This document shows, piece after piece, positions 16,618-25,407 of a stretch of DNA of 64,000 nucleotides. Numbering within the stretch: position 1 is the stretch's first letter; each line of letters starts with the position of its first letter. Both the position numbers and the translations under genes were made by a program. The stretch spans positions 1-64,000 of the forward strand of contig CAYODJ010000012.1 of assembly GCA_964402715.1 (NCBI GenBank), in the 5' to 3' direction. Under the pieces are notes generated by a model. The model saw only the letters and a program-made list of their open reading frames with translations, made no database searches and had not been told where the DNA came from. The DNA is from CALXOD01 sp964402715 (GTDB lineage: Bacteria; Verrucomicrobiota; Lentisphaeria; Victivallales; Victivallaceae).

Positions 16618-17958
16618 TCAGTCGTCGCCGCGCCGTCGGTTCTGTTTCAGAAAGAACCGCGCAATCTGCCTGGTTTCCGGCGTGACCGGCGCGAAACAGC
16701 TGTGACGCACCAGAGGCGCCCACACCACGATGCCGTCAGACGCATGCAGCAGAGGGGGAGCTTCCCATGCCGCCAGTCCGCATTGAGCGCGCAGCACCTT
16801 CAATTTGACCGAGGTTGCGCGGCCGAAAGGTACCATGCGCTCTCCGGGAACAGGAGGCGCTATCCGCAGGACATGCGGCAGTCGTTCGGCGTCGAAATAC
16901 GCCTCGTCTCTTCGGATGTTCTTTCTCGATGGCATCTGATTGACAATCTCGATTCCGAACAGAGAATCGGCGGCGTTTCTCCAGTCCCACAGCCGCGGGC
17001 GAACGGTCGGATTCGCGTCAAATGTTATACGTCCGCGCCGGAAGCGGATTACGCAGCGCGATCCGACGTGGAGTTTTCTTGTCTCCGAACTGTCATCCAT
17101 GGAAAGAATCCGGTTGAAGGAATCCAGCAGGGCGTGCCCGGGAATAACAGTGCCGATTTTCCTGCGCAGCAACCGCATTTGAAGCGCGCGCGGCAGCGAT
17201 CTCCAAAACGCGGCACTGCCGTCATCTCTGGACGCCGCTTCCGAGGTGAGCTGTTCAAGCAGCAGGGCGTCGTCCTGCAGCGCGACGAGCGCCCGATACA
17301 GTCCCGCGTGTGCGCCGGGGATGCACCGCTCCAGCTGCGGCAGCAGGCTGTTGCGCAGATAATTGCGTCGGAATCTATTGTCGTCGTTGCTCCGGTCGTG
17401 GCGCCATGCGTCGATCCCGCATGACCGCAGATATGATTCGATCGCTCCGCGTTCCATCGACAGGAGGGGACGGAGAATAACAATCCTGCCGATCCGGGTG
17501 ACCGGACGCAACCCGGTCAACCCGGAGGAGTTGCTTCCCCGCAGCAGGCGCAGGAGCAGGTTTTCAAGGAGATCCCCTTTGTGATGCCCCAATACGACGA
17601 CGCAGCCCGGACAACGTCCGGCCAGGTGACACCAGTAGCTCAGGCGTCGGCGGCGCGCGGCGGCTTCCACTCCCTCGCCGTCCTGCATGTGCTTCATGAC
17701 GTCAAGCGGGACGACGCGGCAGCTGATGTGCCTGTCACGGCAGAAATCCCGGCAGAAATCGGCGTCGCGCCGCCCTTCTTCACCCCTGAGTCCGTGATCG
17801 AAATGAACCGCCTCGAGAGCTATCGCCGACGGCATGCCGGCCGCGGCGTTCTGAACCGCGACGAGCGCCGCGATGCTGTCCGCGCCGCCGCTAAGTCCGA
17901 CGAAGATGCGCGTTGGCGACGCGGCCCGCAGCAATTGACGAATTGATTCGTAATTCAT
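16618..17958 (-). CDS. tilS: tRNA(Ile) lysidine synthetase
   Basis: This 446-residue protein has the PP-loop ATPase motif SGGADS near residue 23, then the N-type synthetase body with HFDHGLRGEE, LGHHKGDLLENLLLRLLRG and the conserved middle-domain stretch RNYLRNSLLPQLE. The C-terminal domain (about 350-446) contains GERMVPFG and LLHASDGIVVWAPLVR, as in full-length TilS. It makes lysidine at the tRNA-Ile CAU anticodon, which is essential for AUA decoding. AGGGGAA precedes ATG 17958; an upstream TTG is weaker. It is divergent from rdgB with an 85-base shared region. Confidence 0.94.
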   Translation of the reverse strand: MNYESIRQLLRAASPTRIFVGLSGGADSIAALVAVQNAAAGMPSAIALEAVHFDHGLRGEEGRRDADFCRDFCRDRHISCRVVPLDVMKHMQDGEGVEAAARRRRLSYWCHLAGRCPGCVVVLGHHKGDLLENLLLRLLRGSNSSGLTGLRPVTRIGRIVILRPLLSMERGAIESYLRSCGIDAWRHDRSNDDNRFRRNYLRNSLLPQLERCIPGAHAGLYRALVALQDDALLLEQLTSEAASRDDGSAAFWRSLPRALQMRLLRRKIGTVIPGHALLDSFNRILSMDDSSETRKLHVGSRCVIRFRRGRITFDANPTVRPRLWDWRNAADSLFGIEIVNQMPSRKNIRRDEAYFDAERLPHVLRIAPPVPGERMVPFGRATSVKLKVLRAQCGLAAWEAPPLLHASDGIVVWAPLVRHSCFAPVTPETRQIARFFLKQNRRRGDD

Positions 17959-17970
17959 GAAATTCCCCTG

Positions 17971-17999
17971 TTGCAATTCTCACGGAGAAGCTATAATAT
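17971..17999 (+). promoter_or_regulatory. Promoter candidate for rdgB
   Basis: TTGCAA (17971-17976) is followed by TATAAT at 17992-17997 (15-base spacer) or TAATAT at 17994-17999 (17-base spacer). It lies about 45 bases before the rdgB start, in the gap divergent from tilS. Confidence 0.4.
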
Positions 18000-18043
18000 A
18001 TGGTGGTGTTCGCTCTTTGCAAAAGGCTAATCGGAGAGGGGTT

Positions 18044-18649
18044 ATGACATATGTCGTTGTAGCTACGCGCAATCCGCATAAAGTGGAGGAATACAGAGCC
18101 TTGCTGTCCGATCAGAAGGTCGAACTTAAATCTCTTCTGGATTACCCGGATTTTCCAGGCGTGGAGGAGGGGACGGCGACTTTCCGTGAGAATGCGGAGA
18201 GGAAAGCGCTCGCCGGCTGCATCTATTGCGACGCGCCGACGTTTGCCGACGACTCCGGACTCGAGGTGGATGCGCTGAACGGGGCTCCCGGAGTGTTTTC
18301 CTCCCGCTACGCGGCCACGGATCCGGAGCGCATCGCCAGATTGCTGAGTGAAATGTCGGGACAGGACAACCGGCGCGCCCGTTTCGTCTGCGCCATCGCG
18401 ATTGCCGTCAACGGCGAGTTGATTGAGACGTTCGAGGGCGAGGTGCGTGGCGTTATTGCCGACGCGCCGCGCGGCGATCACGGGTTCGGGTATGATCCGA
18501 TTTTTATTCCGGACGGTTACAGCCAGACTTTCGGGGAAATTTCCGAAGCTGTCAAGAACAAAATCAGCCATAGGGCGAACGCTTTCGCCAAGGCAATGGA
18601 TTTCGTTAACGAGGAAATGTCGATTCTGGACGATGATTTTGGCGTCTGA
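18044..18649 (+). CDS. rdgB: XTP/dITP diphosphatase (RdgB/HAM1)
   Basis: This 201-residue nucleotide-pool sanitising enzyme starts VVVATRNPHKVEEYRALL (the HAM1 T-R-N-x-x-K motif). It has TFADDSGLEVDALNGAPGVFSSRYA at about 65-90, GDHGFGYDPIFIP at about 145 and KNKISHRANA near the C-terminus. It hydrolyses deaminated purine triphosphates so they are not built into DNA or RNA. GAGAGGGG lies before the ATG. Confidence 0.96.
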   Translation: MTYVVVATRNPHKVEEYRALLSDQKVELKSLLDYPDFPGVEEGTATFRENAERKALAGCIYCDAPTFADDSGLEVDALNGAPGVFSSRYAATDPERIARLLSEMSGQDNRRARFVCAIAIAVNGELIETFEGEVRGVIADAPRGDHGFGYDPIFIPDGYSQTFGEISEAVKNKISHRANAFAKAMDFVNEEMSILDDDFGV

Positions 18650-18690
18650 TGATCTGGAACGACTGAGCAAGGAAAAGGGGATCGGGCGAG

Positions 18691-19098
18691 ATGAGACGTG
18701 TCTGTGTGTTGACGATGGTGTCCGTGCTTGCGTTGTTTCTATACGGATGCACGACCGTTCAGGAGGGGACGAAGTTCAATTCGCTCCCGGTGGGCGAGGG
18801 CACCAACAATCCTCCCATCGCTCATGTCAACGTGCGTATCAGCGGTGTCTATCTGCTGGGGTTCTTGCCGATTTTTTGCGGAAGCGTGGCCAGCGCCGGC
18901 AAAATGGCGGTTTTCACCGACACTGTCACCGTGGACAACGCGGTGCTGCTGCTGACGCGCACGGCGCGGGGAATGGGCGGCGTGCGCGTGTACGACATTG
19001 TGACTTCGATAGGCGGGGCGAACTATCTGCTGTTCAGCTTCGATTATGTCCAGGCGTCCGGCACTGCCGTCGGCGCTCCCGGCGATTACAGGCGCTGA
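18691..19098 (+). CDS. Small lipoprotein of unknown function
   Basis: This 135-residue protein starts with a lipoprotein signal (MRRVCVLTMVSVLALFLYGC, lipobox LYGC). The mature part has a Gly-containing hydrophobic segment (ISGVYLLGFLPIFCGS) and a beta-rich tail with DTVTVDNAVLLL and VYDIVTSIGGANYLLFSFDYVQAS. I do not recognise the family. It is 41 bases after rdgB on the same strand and may be co-transcribed. Confidence 0.78.
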   Translation: MRRVCVLTMVSVLALFLYGCTTVQEGTKFNSLPVGEGTNNPPIAHVNVRISGVYLLGFLPIFCGSVASAGKMAVFTDTVTVDNAVLLLTRTARGMGGVRVYDIVTSIGGANYLLFSFDYVQASGTAVGAPGDYRR

Positions 19099-19394
19099 GG
19101 ACGGTTTCCGTCGCGACTGCGGCGACTGATGTCGCGATGGCGTCCTGATGTCCGCGGCGTTCGGTCGGCTTTTCCCGTTTCCTTCACCGTCTTTCGCTCA
19201 CGGCGTTTCGGTTGATGTCGGGGATTGCCGGCCGTTTCGATGCGGGGCTACGAGGCGACAGAATCACCTGTCTGCCGGAGATCGATTCAACTTTCAGCCG
19301 GCAACGGAACCAGGGTCATGTCCCGCGAGGGAAATTCCGCTTGTTCTCCGTTCAGGCTTCTCGTACTCCGGCCGTAAGACGGCGCACTGACTTC

Positions 19395-19590
19395 GGTGCC
19401 GGATTCTTGTGGATTCAGATGACGGCGCGAGCGCGGGCATATTCGTCACGGAACGATTAAGACGTCATGCCCGTCTCCTCGCGGTCAGACGGTGCCGGGA
19501 GCGACGCCGAACGGCGGGTGCCTGTCTTCGAGGCAGTCTGAACTTGAAAGAGACCGTCATCATGACCCGGAAATTGCCGCGATACGTGAA
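19395..19590 (-). repeat. Gene-free interval with possible partial interspersed element (copy E)
   Basis: The 490-base gap between the lipoprotein gene and the channel gene has no convincing gene. Its right part shares short blocks with copy B of the interspersed element on the minus strand: CAGACTGCC followed by GAAGACA (within 19522-19540) and a CCACAAGAATCCGG block near 19400-19413. The 5' half of the element is absent, since the channel gene ends at 19591. The match is short, so the assignment is tentative. Confidence 0.3.
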
Positions 19591-21951
19591 CTAGTCCTGT
19601 TGCTTGGACGCCGGCGGGATGCAATGGACGTCGACTTGCGGGAACGGGATGACAACGCCGTTGTCTCTGAACAGGTTGAAGATGCGCTCCCGCAAATTGG
19701 AGCATATGCGGACATTCTGTCCGGCCTCAAGCCAAATGCGCAGCGTGAGATTGACGGAACTGTCCGCAAAGTCGGAGCAGAATACCTCGGGGGCGGGATA
19801 TCGGTAGACTGACGCAGTGTCCGCCGCCGCCTGAAGCAACAGTCTCCTGACCAGTTTCAGATCCGAACTGTAGTCGACGCCGATGACAAGATCGCGCCGC
19901 ATGCGCCGATCGCGCCGCGTCCAGTTGCGGAAATCTTTGGACAGAACCTGTGTGTTGGGCAGTGTGATGACGGAACCGTCGAATGTCTCTATGACAGTTG
20001 CTCTGAAACTTACTTTGCGCACTTTGGCGTAAATGCCGTCAAATTCGATTTCATCTCCGGGTCTGACCTGTTGTCCGACCAAAAGGATGATGCCGCTTAT
20101 GAAATTCTCCAACAGTTCCTTTAGCGCGAACCCCATCCCCATGCTCAATCCGCCGAGTATGACCAGAATGCTCGCATACTGCACGTTCAGCATCAACAGT
20201 ATGAACAGCACATATCCCGCCCAGGCGATGTAGGTGCCCAGCGTGACAAATGACGGCACGGTGCCGAAATCGGCGGATTCCGGGTAGAATTTGCGGATCA
20301 AAAGTTTGCTCAGCGAAATGAAGAACGTCAGCAGAACCAGTGCCGTGACTACCGCGTAGATGTCGTTCAACGAGAAGCTGCACAGGTCGCGAACATGAAT
20401 ATCGTTCTGCGTCCAATACTCCAGGAAGCTTTCCAGATGGTAGGTGACCGTCACGTTTCCGATCATGGTGCGGAGCACACCCAGCCAGACCAGCGGTATA
20501 CCTAATCTTATCAACGTCAGGTTGATGATGTTGCGCTCCGGTCGGCTTTGCGCCGTGCGGTATATGATCTCCGAGGCTGCCACGGCCGCCTGGAATTGCG
20601 CCAGCAGTTCAAACCCGATCAACATCATTGTGAAACCAATGTACAGGAAACCGTGCGCGGCGAGCAGAGTCTCCGCCGTCGTCACGCATAGCGCGATGCT
20701 GACCAGCGTGACGTCGAATTTGGGATATCCGCCTCGTCGCAGGAGCAGCAGAACCGCCAGGACCACCATTGCGTTGACCGGCACGGTCAACAGCATCAGC
20801 GGCTGATACGGCGTCAACAGTCCGTACAGCAGCAGGGCCGTGGCGTTCTGCAGCATCAGCGGCGCGTAGAGCAGCGAGCATCGGAGCATCTGCCGTTTGT
20901 CCATCCGAAAACTCAACGAGAGTATAAGAAGCGCACAGGCGCAGAGAAACTGACTCATCTGATACATGAAGGACTGCAGATCCTCCGGCTGCAGGAAACG
21001 TCCCGCCCCGAACGAAAGCGCCAGGCACAGCAGAACCCATGCGGCCGCGAACATCTTGGATTTTGTGTATCTGTCCGGAAAGCGAACCTGTCGCAGTATC
21101 CAAGGATAAAGATAACGGGGCCCGATGAGCAGGGCGATCAGCAGCAGCGGCAGTGTGATTGTCATAAAAGTCCGCACGACCGGGAAATATGCGTAATGCC
21201 GCGCCGCCAGGGCCGTGTCCTTCAGAGTCAGATACCAGTACTGCAGCACATATCCGGCCAGCGGCAGCAACGAGTAATAGCTGTTTCTTTTGGAGAAGAA
21301 CACCTGATCGATGGTGTTGCTGAGAATCTTGTCGCTCTCTTCGTATACTTTTTGCAGTTCCTGCAGCAGTGCGGGATCGGTGCTCTGCCGGAGCGATTCC
21401 GAGATGCGGCTGATGTTGTGCTCCAATGCGGCGTACTGACGCTCGCAGTCGGCGAGAAGCGCCGGATTTGCAAAATCGGTCTGATTTTGTTCGATGCGCG
21501 CAAGCTCCACCTTCAAACTTTTCAGGTGGTGCGACAACTGGTTTATCTCGTCGTTGAATCTTATAATCCGTTGATATCGCGCCTGGTAACTGATGTAGAG
21601 GTCGTGGATCTGCTGACAACGCAGCATCATTTCGAAGACATCCTGCTGCATGCAGAAATTCAGGAGGAACTGCAGCTCCTCCATGCGCACACGGGTCGTC
21701 TTCTGAAACTGAGCGAAGTCGCCGGAGTCGCCGACGACCTCGGTTTGATACTGATCCAGCAGTTGCAGCATTCTGGTCAGTTTTGAATACCAGCGGGCGG
21801 CAATAAGATCCCAATTCTGGGCGGGCTGATATGGCGCGGGAGCGGCCGACGGCGAATCATTGACAGACGGGAGTGCGTATTCAAACGGCGTCAGCAATAA
21901 AAACAACAAGACCGCAAAGCGCATCCTTTTTGTCATTTTGACTGTCATCAT
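19591..21951 (-). CDS. Large mechanosensitive channel of the MscS/MscK type
   Basis: This 786-residue protein has a signal peptide (1-29) and a periplasmic coiled-coil region (about 50-240, repeated Leu/Glu/Gln heptads). Multiple membrane segments (about 250-570) follow, then an MscS core (about 590-786) with pore helix LGGLSMGMGFALKELLENFI, the beta domain GDEIEFDGIYAKVRKVSFRATVIETFDGSVITLPN and a mixed alpha/beta C-terminus. It should open under membrane tension during osmotic downshock. Three in-frame ATGs occur within six codons; GGAG lies just before the first. It is divergent from the MraZ-like gene and appears monocistronic. Confidence 0.92.
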   Translation of the reverse strand: MMTVKMTKRMRFAVLLFLLLTPFEYALPSVNDSPSAAPAPYQPAQNWDLIAARWYSKLTRMLQLLDQYQTEVVGDSGDFAQFQKTTRVRMEELQFLLNFCMQQDVFEMMLRCQQIHDLYISYQARYQRIIRFNDEINQLSHHLKSLKVELARIEQNQTDFANPALLADCERQYAALEHNISRISESLRQSTDPALLQELQKVYEESDKILSNTIDQVFFSKRNSYYSLLPLAGYVLQYWYLTLKDTALAARHYAYFPVVRTFMTITLPLLLIALLIGPRYLYPWILRQVRFPDRYTKSKMFAAAWVLLCLALSFGAGRFLQPEDLQSFMYQMSQFLCACALLILSLSFRMDKRQMLRCSLLYAPLMLQNATALLLYGLLTPYQPLMLLTVPVNAMVVLAVLLLLRRGGYPKFDVTLVSIALCVTTAETLLAAHGFLYIGFTMMLIGFELLAQFQAAVAASEIIYRTAQSRPERNIINLTLIRLGIPLVWLGVLRTMIGNVTVTYHLESFLEYWTQNDIHVRDLCSFSLNDIYAVVTALVLLTFFISLSKLLIRKFYPESADFGTVPSFVTLGTYIAWAGYVLFILLMLNVQYASILVILGGLSMGMGFALKELLENFISGIILLVGQQVRPGDEIEFDGIYAKVRKVSFRATVIETFDGSVITLPNTQVLSKDFRNWTRRDRRMRRDLVIGVDYSSDLKLVRRLLLQAAADTASVYRYPAPEVFCSDFADSSVNLTLRIWLEAGQNVRICSNLRERIFNLFRDNGVVIPFPQVDVHCIPPASKQQD

Positions 21952-22083
21952 CTCCGTCCGTGATAGCGGTAATCGCGATGGCTAGTGCCCGCCGTAATAT
22001 AACTCTGCAAGAATATGTCGGCCACCGAGTTTTACCGCGTTTGATGACAAAGTGATAAAAAAGTTGCCGTCGGGGGTTGCATT

Positions 22084-22638
22084 GTGGAAAAAAATGGATT
22101 AATATGGAATCAGATGGAAAATCAAGGAATGACGGTTACGGCACCTATGTTGAACTTTTGCGGACAGGATCGCTGCCTGATGGACGGGAGCGGCAGGATC
22201 AAATTAAGCCAGCACTGGCTGGATGATTTTGCAGCGGTCTGCAAAAACGGGGAGATTGTATTGCACTGTCTGCCGGAAGGCGCGGTCGCGGTGTATCCCG
22301 AGTCGGTTTATGCGGAAATGCGGCGGCGGGAGATGTCCGATATAAAGCGTGCGGCATCAAGTTTCGTCGCAAGGCGTAATATGCGGCGTTTCGGCGCGCT
22401 GACTGCGATGGAATGCATTTCCCGGCAGGGACGCGTCACCGTTCCGCCGCCGTTTCGTGAATATGCGTCGCTCGAACCCGGGACGGAATTATGCGTGATT
22501 GGCGTTGAGCTCGGTCTGGAGCTGTGGAACGTCGAGCGCTACCGTGCCGAGATGGCCGTTATTCAGAAGCATCTTTTAGAGAAAGGGGAGCAGGAAATGA
22601 CCGACGATGTCGTGCACGAAAGGGGGAACGACGTATGA
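22084..22638 (+). CDS. MraZ-like SpoVT/AbrB-type protein outside a division cluster
   Basis: This 184-residue protein has the double-domain MraZ layout. The N-half has DGSGRIKLSQHWLDDF and GAVAVYPESVY (normally LDxKGRIxIPxxFR and CLxVYP). The C-half has ARRNMRRFGALTAMECISRQGR, VPPPFREYASL and CVIGVELGLELW. MraZ is normally the first gene of the mraZ-rsmH-ftsL cluster and regulates it, but here the next gene is an 82-residue membrane protein and then rnpB. The start is GTG 22084 (upstream GGGGG) or one of two ATGs at 22114 and 22129. The N-half is more divergent than the C-half. Confidence 0.82.
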   Translation: MEKNGLIWNQMENQGMTVTAPMLNFCGQDRCLMDGSGRIKLSQHWLDDFAAVCKNGEIVLHCLPEGAVAVYPESVYAEMRRREMSDIKRAASSFVARRNMRRFGALTAMECISRQGRVTVPPPFREYASLEPGTELCVIGVELGLELWNVERYRAEMAVIQKHLLEKGEQEMTDDVVHERGNDV

Positions 22639-22883
22639 TGTTGTCCTTGAACAGGGGGCAGAGGATGATACTGGGCGGCGCGCTGGCTTTCCTCGCCTTG
22701 TTGCTGGCCGGATCAATCAGGCTGGAGCCGCAACAGCGGGAGAAGGTGGATTCCGACGTTCGCCACGCGATGATGCGCATGGGTGCGGATCTGCCTGCGG
22801 CTCACAAGGCTGAATGGGAGCGGCATTCGGGGAGGCGGGACGCGATCGTTCTTCTGCGTTGCAGCACTTCCACGGTGCAGTGA
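22635..22883 (+). CDS. Small single-span membrane protein
   Basis: This is an 82-residue protein with one hydrophobic segment (about 11-28, ILGGALAFLALLLAGSI) followed by a charged, mostly helical tail. Its ATG overlaps the stop codon of the MraZ-like gene (ATGA), so translation is coupled. FtsL is also a small one-span protein in mraZ clusters, but I see no leucine-zipper coiled coil or other FtsL mark here, so I leave it unnamed. Confidence 0.65.
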   Translation: MMLSLNRGQRMILGGALAFLALLLAGSIRLEPQQREKVDSDVRHAMMRMGADLPAAHKAEWERHSGRRDAIVLLRCSTSTVQ

Positions 22884-22887
22884 GGCA

Positions 22888-22916
22888 GGCGGTCGTTGCG
22901 AAAACGGGAGACCGCC
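22888..22916. other. Inverted repeat between the small membrane gene and rnpB
   Basis: GGCGGTC (22888-22894) and GACCGCC (22910-22916) form a perfect seven-base stem right after the stop codon and just before the rnpB -35. It has no T-run. It could insulate the upstream operon from rnpB transcription. Confidence 0.4.
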
Positions 22917-22919
22917 GCC

Positions 22920-22947
22920 TTGCATATTCTCATTCCGGTTCTATATT
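22920..22947 (+). promoter_or_regulatory. rnpB promoter
   Basis: TTGCAT (22920-22925), a 16-base spacer and TATATT (22942-22947) place a transcription start at about 22953, right at the 5' strand of the RNase P P1 helix. Confidence 0.6.
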
Positions 22948-22952
22948 AACCG

Positions 22953-23316
22953 GCGCGGTGGTTCAGGCAGTCGCTCCGGCGCCGCCGGCGTCGGGGAGGA
23001 AAGTCCGGACTGCACAGAGCAGGGAGTCCTTTCGTTAAGGAGGGATGTCGCGGGACATACACCGCGGCCAGGACAGTGCAACAGAGAGCAGACCGCCTGT
23101 CGTTCTTCGACGGGTAAGGGTGAAAGGGTGGGGTAAGAGCCCACCGGGCGCGGGCGAAAGCCCCGTCGCATGGCAAACCCCTCCTGCAGCAAGACCAAAT
23201 AGGGGATGATGCCGTTGCTCGCGGCGTTACGAATCCCGGGTTCTGGTCGCATAGACAGATGATTGCCGCCCGTTGGACAAACGGGAACAAAATCCGGCTT
23301 ATACGGCCACCGCTCT
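22953..23316 (+). ncRNA. rnpB: RNase P RNA (bacterial type A)
   Basis: The catalytic RNA of RNase P, which matures tRNA 5' ends, is recognisable by its conserved regions: GGGAGGAAAGTCCGGACT near the 5' end, AGAGAGCAGACCGCC, GGGTAAGGGTGAAAGGGTG with GGTAAGAGCCCACC, and near the 3' end AAAATCCGGCTTAT, which forms P4. P1 is GCGGTGG (22955-22961) paired with CCACCGC (23307-23313). The usual ACAGAA before CCGG reads ACAAAA here, one substitution. Ends are set from P1 and the promoter and are approximate. Confidence 0.95.
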
Positions 23317-23358
23317 ACAATGATTGACGGGATTGAATCGGTTTAAATCCTGCACCGC

Positions 23359-23393
23359 CTCCCGTAGCGACTCTTGGGAGCTATCCGTTTTTT
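23359..23393 (+). terminator. Weak terminator candidate after rnpB
   Basis: CTCCC (23359-23363) can pair with GGGAG (23376-23380), and six T follow at 23388-23393. The seven-base gap between stem and T-run is longer than usual, so this is only a candidate. Confidence 0.25.
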
Positions 23394-23528
23394 CGGAGAG
23401 CCGGGTGGATTTCATGCCGTGTTCAATCTGAGGAAAGTGCGGGCACGGATGCGAGTGCGCGCGGTTTGATCGTGTCCATGCTTGTGACGATTGAAACCTT
23501 CTTCAAGAGGTAACCGAGTTACGGGAAA

Positions 23529-24350
23529 ATGGCGAAATATGCTTTTCTGAGTGATATTCACTCGAATTGGGAAGCGCTCAGCGTTGTTCTGGAGCGATGC
23601 CGTGATTTGGGTGTTGATCATTTTATCTCGCTGGGAGACATTGTGGGATACAATGCCGACCCCGAGCGTTGTCTGAATGCGGTGCGTGATTTAAATTTCA
23701 CCGCATTGGTGCGGGGCAACCACGACGAGTATGTTGCTTCAGTCAATTCCGCCGTCGAAGGCGTCAACCACAATGCGCGGCAGGCGATTCTCTGGACCCG
23801 TGAGCGTCTGACGCAGGAAGAGCGTGCGTGGCTGGTGCGCGCGCCCTACCGCGCCGGGGTGTTTGGACTCAATACAACGCTGGTGCATGCCACGCTCGAT
23901 TCACCGGAGCAGTGGGGATATATCTTCGAAGTGCATCAGGCTGTGGACAATTTCTCCTATCAGTTTACGCAGCTGTGCTTTTGCGGACATTCTCATGTGC
24001 CGGTGGCCTTTTGCAAGAAGCCGGTCACCTCGGCGATGGAGCGCAGCGTCGAGGAAATACCGGAATGGAACGCGGCAAGAGACTCCGCAGGTGTGCAGAG
24101 ACCGGTGGATTTTTCGCAGCCTGACGAATATGCCGTCGAGGTGCGGAGCGGTAGCAAATATCTGTTCAATGTCGGCAGCGTTGGTCAGCCGCGTGATAGA
24201 GATCCCCGTGCGAGTTTTGCGGTTTATGACGCGGATGAGCGCATCATGCTGCACTGTCGGGTTCCGTATGACGTCGCCACGGCGCAACAGAAAGTATTGG
24301 ATGCCGGCTTGCCTGAACCTCTGGCCTTGCGATTGTCGAGAGGAAATTGA
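23529..24350 (+). CDS. Metallophosphoesterase (calcineurin-like)
   Basis: This 273-residue protein has the full set of dinuclear metal motifs: SDIHSN at residues 8-13, GDIVGY at about 36, GNHDE at about 64, a metal His in VHATLDSP and CGHSHVPVAF at about 158. The closest well-known group is the YfcE/serine-threonine-type small bacterial phosphoesterases; the substrate cannot be read from sequence. It is cytoplasmic. It is followed after seven bases by the GT9 gene, so they are probably co-transcribed. Confidence 0.88.
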   Translation: MAKYAFLSDIHSNWEALSVVLERCRDLGVDHFISLGDIVGYNADPERCLNAVRDLNFTALVRGNHDEYVASVNSAVEGVNHNARQAILWTRERLTQEERAWLVRAPYRAGVFGLNTTLVHATLDSPEQWGYIFEVHQAVDNFSYQFTQLCFCGHSHVPVAFCKKPVTSAMERSVEEIPEWNAARDSAGVQRPVDFSQPDEYAVEVRSGSKYLFNVGSVGQPRDRDPRASFAVYDADERIMLHCRVPYDVATAQQKVLDAGLPEPLALRLSRGN

Positions 24351-24357
24351 TTTCGCA

Positions 24358-25407
24358 ATGTCTTCGTCGGTCAAGCGCATTTTGGTGATAAAACCCAGCA
24401 GTCTCGGCGATATTCTGCATGTCTTTCCCGCAGTGCTTTTGTTGCATAGGCGTTTTCCTGACGCGGAGATAGACTGGCTGGTGGGTTCAGCGTTCAAGGA
24501 TGTTCTGCTGTATTGTCCGTTTCCGGTGGCTCATGCGATTCTTTTCCGGCGGCGTAGACTCGGGAAGTTGTCGACATTTTTTTGTGAACTGCTGCATCTG
24601 ATCAGGGAATTGCGCAGCAACCGCTACGATCTTGTCATTGATTTTCAGGGGCTGCTGAGGAGTGCTTTCCTGGGATTCTGCGCGAGGGGGGCGCGACCCG
24701 TTGGATTCGCCAATCCCAGAGAAGCGGGAGCCAGATTTTTTTACGGTCGGTGTTTCAACGTGGTCTCGACTCGGCATGCGGTCGAAAGAAATGTGGAGCT
24801 GGTTAATGCCCTTTTGGGCGGCGATGAGCCGGTGCCGCCAGTCAGATGTCCATGTGATCGGTCGACGTTCGATTTACCAGCGGAGACATCGGGGATGCGC
24901 CTGATCGGAGTCGTTCCGGGAGCGCGTTGGCCGAGCAAACGGTTCACGCCCGAGCTTTTCACCGCAGTGATGCGGGCGATCCGGCAGAAAATTTTCAATG
25001 CGTGTTTTCTGCTTATCGGCAGCGCGGAGGACAGGAACGCAGTGGGGAGAATTATGGCGTTGTTCGGGGAGTCTGGAGCATTGTCCCTCGCAGGGCGCAC
25101 AGGGATCGGCGAGATGATGGAGGTCATTGCCAGGTGCGAACTGGTAATCGGCAATGACAGCGGTCCTATTCATGCGGCCGCGTCTTTAGGCGTCCCGGTA
25201 ATAAGCTTTTTCGGACCGACGCGACCGGAACTGACGGGGCCATATGGATGCCAGAATCAGGTTTTCCGTTTGGATTTGGAGTGTTCAGGCTGCATGAAGC
25301 GCAAATGTTCCGCGAGTGAAAGATATGCGTGCCACCGATTGGATGCCGAGGCGGTTGCCGCCTCCGCAGTACGATATTTGATGACAGGAGGATGGGAAAG
25401 TGTTTAG
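24358..25407 (+). CDS. Glycosyltransferase family 9 (heptosyltransferase-like)
   Basis: This 349-residue GT-B protein starts KRILVIKPSSLGDILHVFPAV, the N-terminal motif of ADP-heptose:LPS heptosyltransferases. It has VVPGARWPSKRF (about 187), ELVIGNDSGPIHAAASLGVPVI (about 265; the nucleotide-sugar site) and a Cys-rich CSGCMKRKCS segment typical of the family. It likely adds a heptose or related sugar to the LPS core at the inner membrane. This fits the ADP-heptose epimerase gene further along, though the acceptor is unknown. Confidence 0.88.
   Translation: MSSSVKRILVIKPSSLGDILHVFPAVLLLHRRFPDAEIDWLVGSAFKDVLLYCPFPVAHAILFRRRRLGKLSTFFCELLHLIRELRSNRYDLVIDFQGLLRSAFLGFCARGARPVGFANPREAGARFFYGRCFNVVSTRHAVERNVELVNALLGGDEPVPPVRCPCDRSTFDLPAETSGMRLIGVVPGARWPSKRFTPELFTAVMRAIRQKIFNACFLLIGSAEDRNAVGRIMALFGESGALSLAGRTGIGEMMEVIARCELVIGNDSGPIHAAASLGVPVISFFGPTRPELTGPYGCQNQVFRLDLECSGCMKRKCSASERYACHRLDAEAVAASAVRYLMTGGWESV

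Noticed and set aside
23317..23400. tRNA-like sequence with GGTTTAAATCC after rnpB
   Set aside because: No matching acceptor, D or anticodon stems could be built, and the T-loop consensus is not met.
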